Assembly: GCA_964030785.1 (NCBI GenBank)
Contig: OZ034967.1
Span: 51,613,533-51,677,532 of the forward strand
Direction: 5' to 3'
From: Siderastrea siderea
Lineage: Eukaryota > Cnidaria > Anthozoa > Scleractinia > Rhizangiidae
Length of the DNA: 64,000 nt
Part shown: piece after piece, positions 59,406 through 64,000 of the stretch
Numbering within the stretch: the stretch's first letter is position 1
How the letters are laid out: every line of letters starts with the position of its first letter
Program-made: the position numbers and the translations under genes
Notes under the pieces: model-generated
The model's database searches: none
What the model saw: the letters and a program-made list of their open reading frames with translations, nothing else
What the model was told of the DNA's origin: nothing

Positions 59406-60056
59406 TTAAGTAGCCAATTCACATGGTGTCGCTGACTGATCGATAGCCAAATTCTTCTTACGTTTTTCCAGTGATAAATATGTTAACAGTGCAAGGAAAG
59501 CACGTTCTAGTATAATGTGTTTCAAGCAGGACTGACATTGCTGGAACTGACCGAGTGACTTCAGAAAGACGTTTCTTTTAAAGGTTGGTGAAAAAATCCC
59601 CTTCCTCCTGAAATAATTACCTTTTTTCCCACAACCAGAACTAAATATTTCAGACCTTGTGATAGTAGTGAGATTGTTGAAAGCTTCAAGGCGGTGGCTT
59701 TTAAAAATGTTGAGATGAGTTGGGTAGTAATTTGCAGAGCTCCGGAAATATGCTGCCCGTTTCAGAAAATGTCTGTGCGCATTTCTGATCTTTGAAACCG
59801 TGTAACCGTCCAACAGTAAACATATTTTTTGATAGTTTACCTCATAGCAAATATTCAAGAAATTGCTGACGGATTCATGGGAAACAACAACAACAAAGGT
59901 TTTTGGATGTGGATCAAATACTTCTATTTTCAGCCTTTTACGTGTCGAATGAGCATCCTTATTTCGTAAATTAGTTTTATGAGAACAAAGGTCGATGTTT
60001 TCACAAAAATGTAACTCTTCGTTATTCATAACACTATGAAGGAAAAAAGAGAACAC
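59406..60056 (-). other. 216-codon open frame, unrecognised
   Basis: This is the longest non-repeat frame in the window. It has no signal peptide, membrane segment or motif I recognise, and no splice context was established. It is Lys/Arg- and Phe-rich. It could be a single-exon gene, a transposon remnant or chance. Confidence 0.2.
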
Positions 60057-62980
60057 TCTTTCAAAACTTTGAAGTGGGAGAATGTTAAATTTTCACCGTA
60101 AATGATATTTTTTTCATAGAATTACCTGAAGAACTAAAATCCGCCAGCTATTCGCCAGTCGTGAAATTATTTTAGCGGTAAATATTGACAATCAACAATA
60201 CATTTTTCCGGCTACATTTTGGCCCATGCCTTATGACATGCTTGAAATTGCTTTCTTTACCATTTCAAAGAACATGAAAGAAAGGATCAATAGTTTTTTT
60301 CACACCCTTCAGAATTTCACACATCAACTCCAAAATTAGAACCATTTTCTTTTACTGAACTTTAATTACACATTTCCAAATACAGGTACAAAGAGTCTAC
60401 AAAAAAAAAAAGAACGAAAAAAGAAAAAAAAAATGCTGTTGCTTAGGCTGTAATATTTGTTGCATGATACATGTAGCTAACTAACATTGGCTTTTGTCAC
60501 TTCAATCATGACTGTAACAAACATTGATCCTGAGGTGTTTGCCTTTAGGAAGGAAACGGCCAATCAATTAAAGAGTAAAAGGGTTTCCAAGTAACTCAGA
60601 AGACGCCTTAAGAATCCAACACTTATAGGACTGTGATAGTTTCTGTCCTTTTTCTTTATTGGTGTAGGCTGTGCAGAATGTTCTTTATTCCCAGAGTCAG
60701 TTATGGAGACATTAAGGTGGTTCTAACTTTTGAGTCGGTGGATGAAATCCTATGGTGTGACCATTCAAATGACTCTTCTTCAGCGCTACTTTCACATGGT
60801 ACTATTTATGTTTTACTATTTTGCAAAATAAAATTTGGGATTTGTCTTGAATTTTGACTTCAGGCACTCTTGGGAGTGAAAGGATTAAGTCAGGATCGGC
60901 ACCTTTAATATTGGTGTACGGATTTTTCGGTTACATACGGGCTATGAGAACATTATTGACGGCTGCTGGTCTTACATCAGCATGGAAGGTTTCTAATCGA
61001 GATTTGGGTTCAATTATTCAAAGCAGGAACGAATAAGCTAATATAAGATTTGCCGCAACTTTGAATATTTGTTTCAATTTTTATAGCATATAGATGGATT
61101 GTTCAAAAGTCTGAAACCTTTGGAATTAATTAAATTTGGGTTTAAATTATATTGAGCTTACGTGGCGCACTTAGTTATCGCATTAACACAGACGCCTTGG
61201 CAAGGAAAGCCATAAGGAAGGTTAGAAGAGGGGAAAAAGACAATTTTAAAAGCTGTTTAGCTTATAAATAGTCCCTTCCAAAGTTTGACCCCTTGGAAGG
61301 CGTAAACAATTTCTCTCCAATCAGCAGCAACCCGAAAGTGGGTCGAGATGGCTAACTTGCCATAGGAAGATTCACGAGTGGACCAATTCTTTTATATCAC
61401 TAAGCCTTTAAAACTGTTACATAGGTATTCGGTTGCAGGAACGTTAACACCTTTGAACATTCGAATATTAAGCTTTTTTTTCCAAAGAGAGACAATTTAG
61501 TCAATTTAAGTGGACGAAGAGTTTCTTTGACGTCTGTTAAGCGCTTAAAGGGCTATTCTGAAATTTTGACTGTTTGTAACTCAGTCTACCAAAATGAAGA
61601 AATTACCTTATCGCGCAGAATGGCCGGACATTCGTGCATATTTATGAGCTACCATGGCGAGTTATTCAAGCGTGAGCGCCCTAAACATGCGCCACAATAA
61701 GAAAGAAAAGCGTCGATTTTGGTTAAGTAAGCTGACAAAAATTGTCATTTTGCAGTAGTTAGACGTGGGTTTTCAAGTATCAAAGAGCTGATTTTGGAAG
61801 AAGAAAGATAAATCTACAACTTAATCGAAAAATCAGACAAAATGATCGAGAATAAGTTGTAGACTTTGGCTCTCAAAACTGTGCTTTTTCTCGCATTTCT
61901 AGTATGGGAAATGGTACTCATTAAGATTCGATGCTAATTTTTTTTAACGAAATAAGTAGCAATCTTCGTATCAAAGAGCAGATTATTGAAGATACAAGTC
62001 TTCCCTTCTTAACATTCCTATATTTATCAAAATTCGAGCAATAAAAGTTGTAGACTTTTGCGATTGAAAATCTGAGGTACAAAACTCGCGCGCCTTCCAA
62101 GTGAAGTCTTTGTTCTTCGGTATGACAATGGTCACCATGAATTAACAATAGGCTGGACAATTGTATTCAGAATGCACTCATCTGTAAACTAGAGACCACT
62201 GTATTGCTAATCATGAGCGAAAACAACCCCGCGCGAAATTTGAACAAAACTAACACTCGCAGGTCGCGCGTGAAAAAAGTACTGAAAAGGAAAAGCAAAA
62301 ATGGCCAATAAAATCGTAAATGATCTAGACCATGAGCTCTCCTTAGAGCTCATAGAACCCGTGGTCCTGGTTCAAGGGAATTCAAAGCCTCAAGAAATGG
62401 TTTCTGTTCGGTCGCTGCATGCAATAGATGCAATCGCAGAATCGCTTGTGTGTCGCATATCCTTATGTTCGCTTCGATCGTTGACCACGATCGAGCTTTA
62501 GATTTTTGGCTCAGTTAGGGAATGTAAACTCACTTACCCCCTGTTTTGTTCCACATGAAAGTTAAAAAGCTCCCAAAGACAAAACGTTACAGTGTCTGCT
62601 GCTTGCGCACGCAAACCACAGACAAGCGAAATGCTGAATTTATTTACGACACAATCAGTGATGATTCGACATGGCTTTCTGTGTTGTAACTTTTGCCGAG
62701 GCGAAACCACTGTAAATGCCCATGCAATACCGGATCAAAATAGAAAACCGCTTCAGGAAATGTTCTACGCGAAATATGCGCATATGTTCGATTTTACGAA
62801 ACAAAAGGCGAAACAATAGCGCGCTCCGTTTATTGTTTAGTTTGCCGCCTACATCATGATAATGAGCATCGCTGTGCGTTCATGGCATCCAATGAATTAA
62901 GCTCTTTCTAAGCGTCTATGAATAATAACGCGCGATATGACAGATCTACAAACTTTCTTGAACTGGAGGTAAATGTCCCG
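60057..62980. other. No gene recognised
   Basis: AT-rich sequence with frames of up to 79 codons (for example 62,301-62,501 and 62,592-62,819) without domains. Confidence 0.4.
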
Positions 62981-62989
62981 AGAACAACA

Positions 62990-63730
62990 CTGTAAAAATT
63001 GACTAGTTAAAATGACTATTTAAAATGGTCGTAACTAATAACAATGGTCATTTTAACTATTTTAAACAGTCAAATTTGTCAACTAAATAAAATAGTTAAT
63101 GTTACATTTAACTATAGGTTGTTTTAACCATTGAGATTAGTTGTGATTACTATTCTTCTCTTATTAGTCTAAACGACCAAACTAATTAGTCATGGTACAT
63201 ATGACTTACTAGTTGGTAAAGTATAATGTATTTAACTCGCCACAAGAGCATTCTGCTCGCTATTAAAACTCAAATATTAAAAAATAAATAGCAGCTAAAG
63301 TAACAGAGCATTTGATAAGTATGAAATCTAATTGTCGGAAATAAACAAACTTTCTTGTTTTAGTGACAGATTTTTTTAGTAAATCCGACAGTCGATTGCT
63401 AGTGATTGTGGCTAATAATTCATAGGCCGTTGACTGATTCATATCGTTTGATCCCTCATCACAGGAGCAGAAACTATTGTAACTGTTCGATGACTGGTTA
63501 AAATTACTCTTATTAAATCAGTCAATATAACCAATTAAGAGTGGTTGTGACTAATCAAAACAGTCATTTTGCAAGAGGTAAAACATCAACTAAAGACAAG
63601 TTGAATGAAAAGATGTTCGATTTACCATGTTGCTTACAATATAATAAAACAAAATGACCCGTACAGGAAGCTAAAGTTGTTTTTACTTAAGCTATTAGTT
63701 AAGATAAACTCAACTAATAGGATTAGTTAT
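62990..63730. repeat. Short-motif cluster (TTAGTC / GACTAAT / AACTAAT)
   Basis: Variants of GACTAGTTAAAATGAC and its complement recur many times in both orientations, as in subterminal repeats of DNA transposons. A start-like CACTGTAAAAATTGAC lies near 62,986, but no matching end is within the window. Confidence 0.4.
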
Positions 63731-64000
63731 TGCGTGCCGGGTAGAAAATAACGTGACTTTTACTGACCCACAGGAAATAAGGTACACGTTATGGGCTCAA
63801 ACGCCGCCGAGCAAGGTTGTTTGAAGCTTTTCTTTATTTTGCAGCCACAACTTCTAAACCAAAAGGCGTTTAGACCTTTTAAAAAAACGTTGGCTTCTTT
63901 CAGTGGCGTTTGGATTTTGAATAACTCATTGCTCAAAGTCGACCGCATACCCGCGGCAAGTTTTTGCAGTCATCTACCGCAAGTATTTGCGGTATGACAG
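63731..64000. other. No gene recognised
   Basis: A 68-codon frame here has no motif. Confidence 0.4.

Overview
The window is eukaryotic DNA. Its genes are split by GT-AG introns, the intergenic DNA is AT-rich, and many mobile-element families are present. The best gene combines von Willebrand A, thrombospondin type 1 and ShK domains with a glycine-rich tail, a mix common in cnidarians. A tRNA-derived SINE and several DNA-transposon types add to this. I infer an anthozoan cnidarian, most likely a stony coral; the species cannot be read from the sequence.

Layout. 1-5,040: direct and inverted copies of one repeat, whose inner 270-280 bp modules each carry a TATA box, an AP-1 site and a CRE-like site. 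5,040-10,380: mostly non-coding, with a small palindrome, a 64-bp minisatellite and the 3' end of a non-LTR retrotransposon. 10,390-11,395: two exons of an unrecognised P-loop protein, cut off downstream. 12,118-20,008: a giant foldback structure whose arms are made of short tandem repeats (8-bp arrays outside, 10-bp arrays inside) around a 1.5-kb loop. 20,144-21,590: a Mutator-like element with 81-bp inverted ends.

21,956-36,030: a ten-exon gene for a secreted or ER-luminal JmjC dioxygenase with an EF hand and a KEEL C-terminus. As given it is broken by three small indels and one lost splice donor. Its first intron holds a 4.36-kb CACTA element, a Harbinger-type MITE ends 31 bp before its ATG, and another MITE and a SINE lie in later introns.

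40,166-55,984: an intact 15-exon gene predicted to make an 862-residue secreted protein: signal peptide, vWA, four TSP1, vWA, TSP1, two ShK domains and a glycine-rich tail. It is probably an extracellular-matrix or adhesion protein of the coadhesin/matrilin type. Its domain exons are nearly all phase 1, and one TSP1 exon was recently duplicated with its introns. One intron holds a Kolobok-like element with a decayed THAP exon; another holds a Harbinger MITE. 56,800-64,000: no gene recognised; it contains an hAT-like element and a short-motif repeat.

The two genes have no obvious functional link. The matrix-protein gene reads cleanly over 2.6 kb of coding sequence, which argues that the JmjC lesions are not simply general sequence error.
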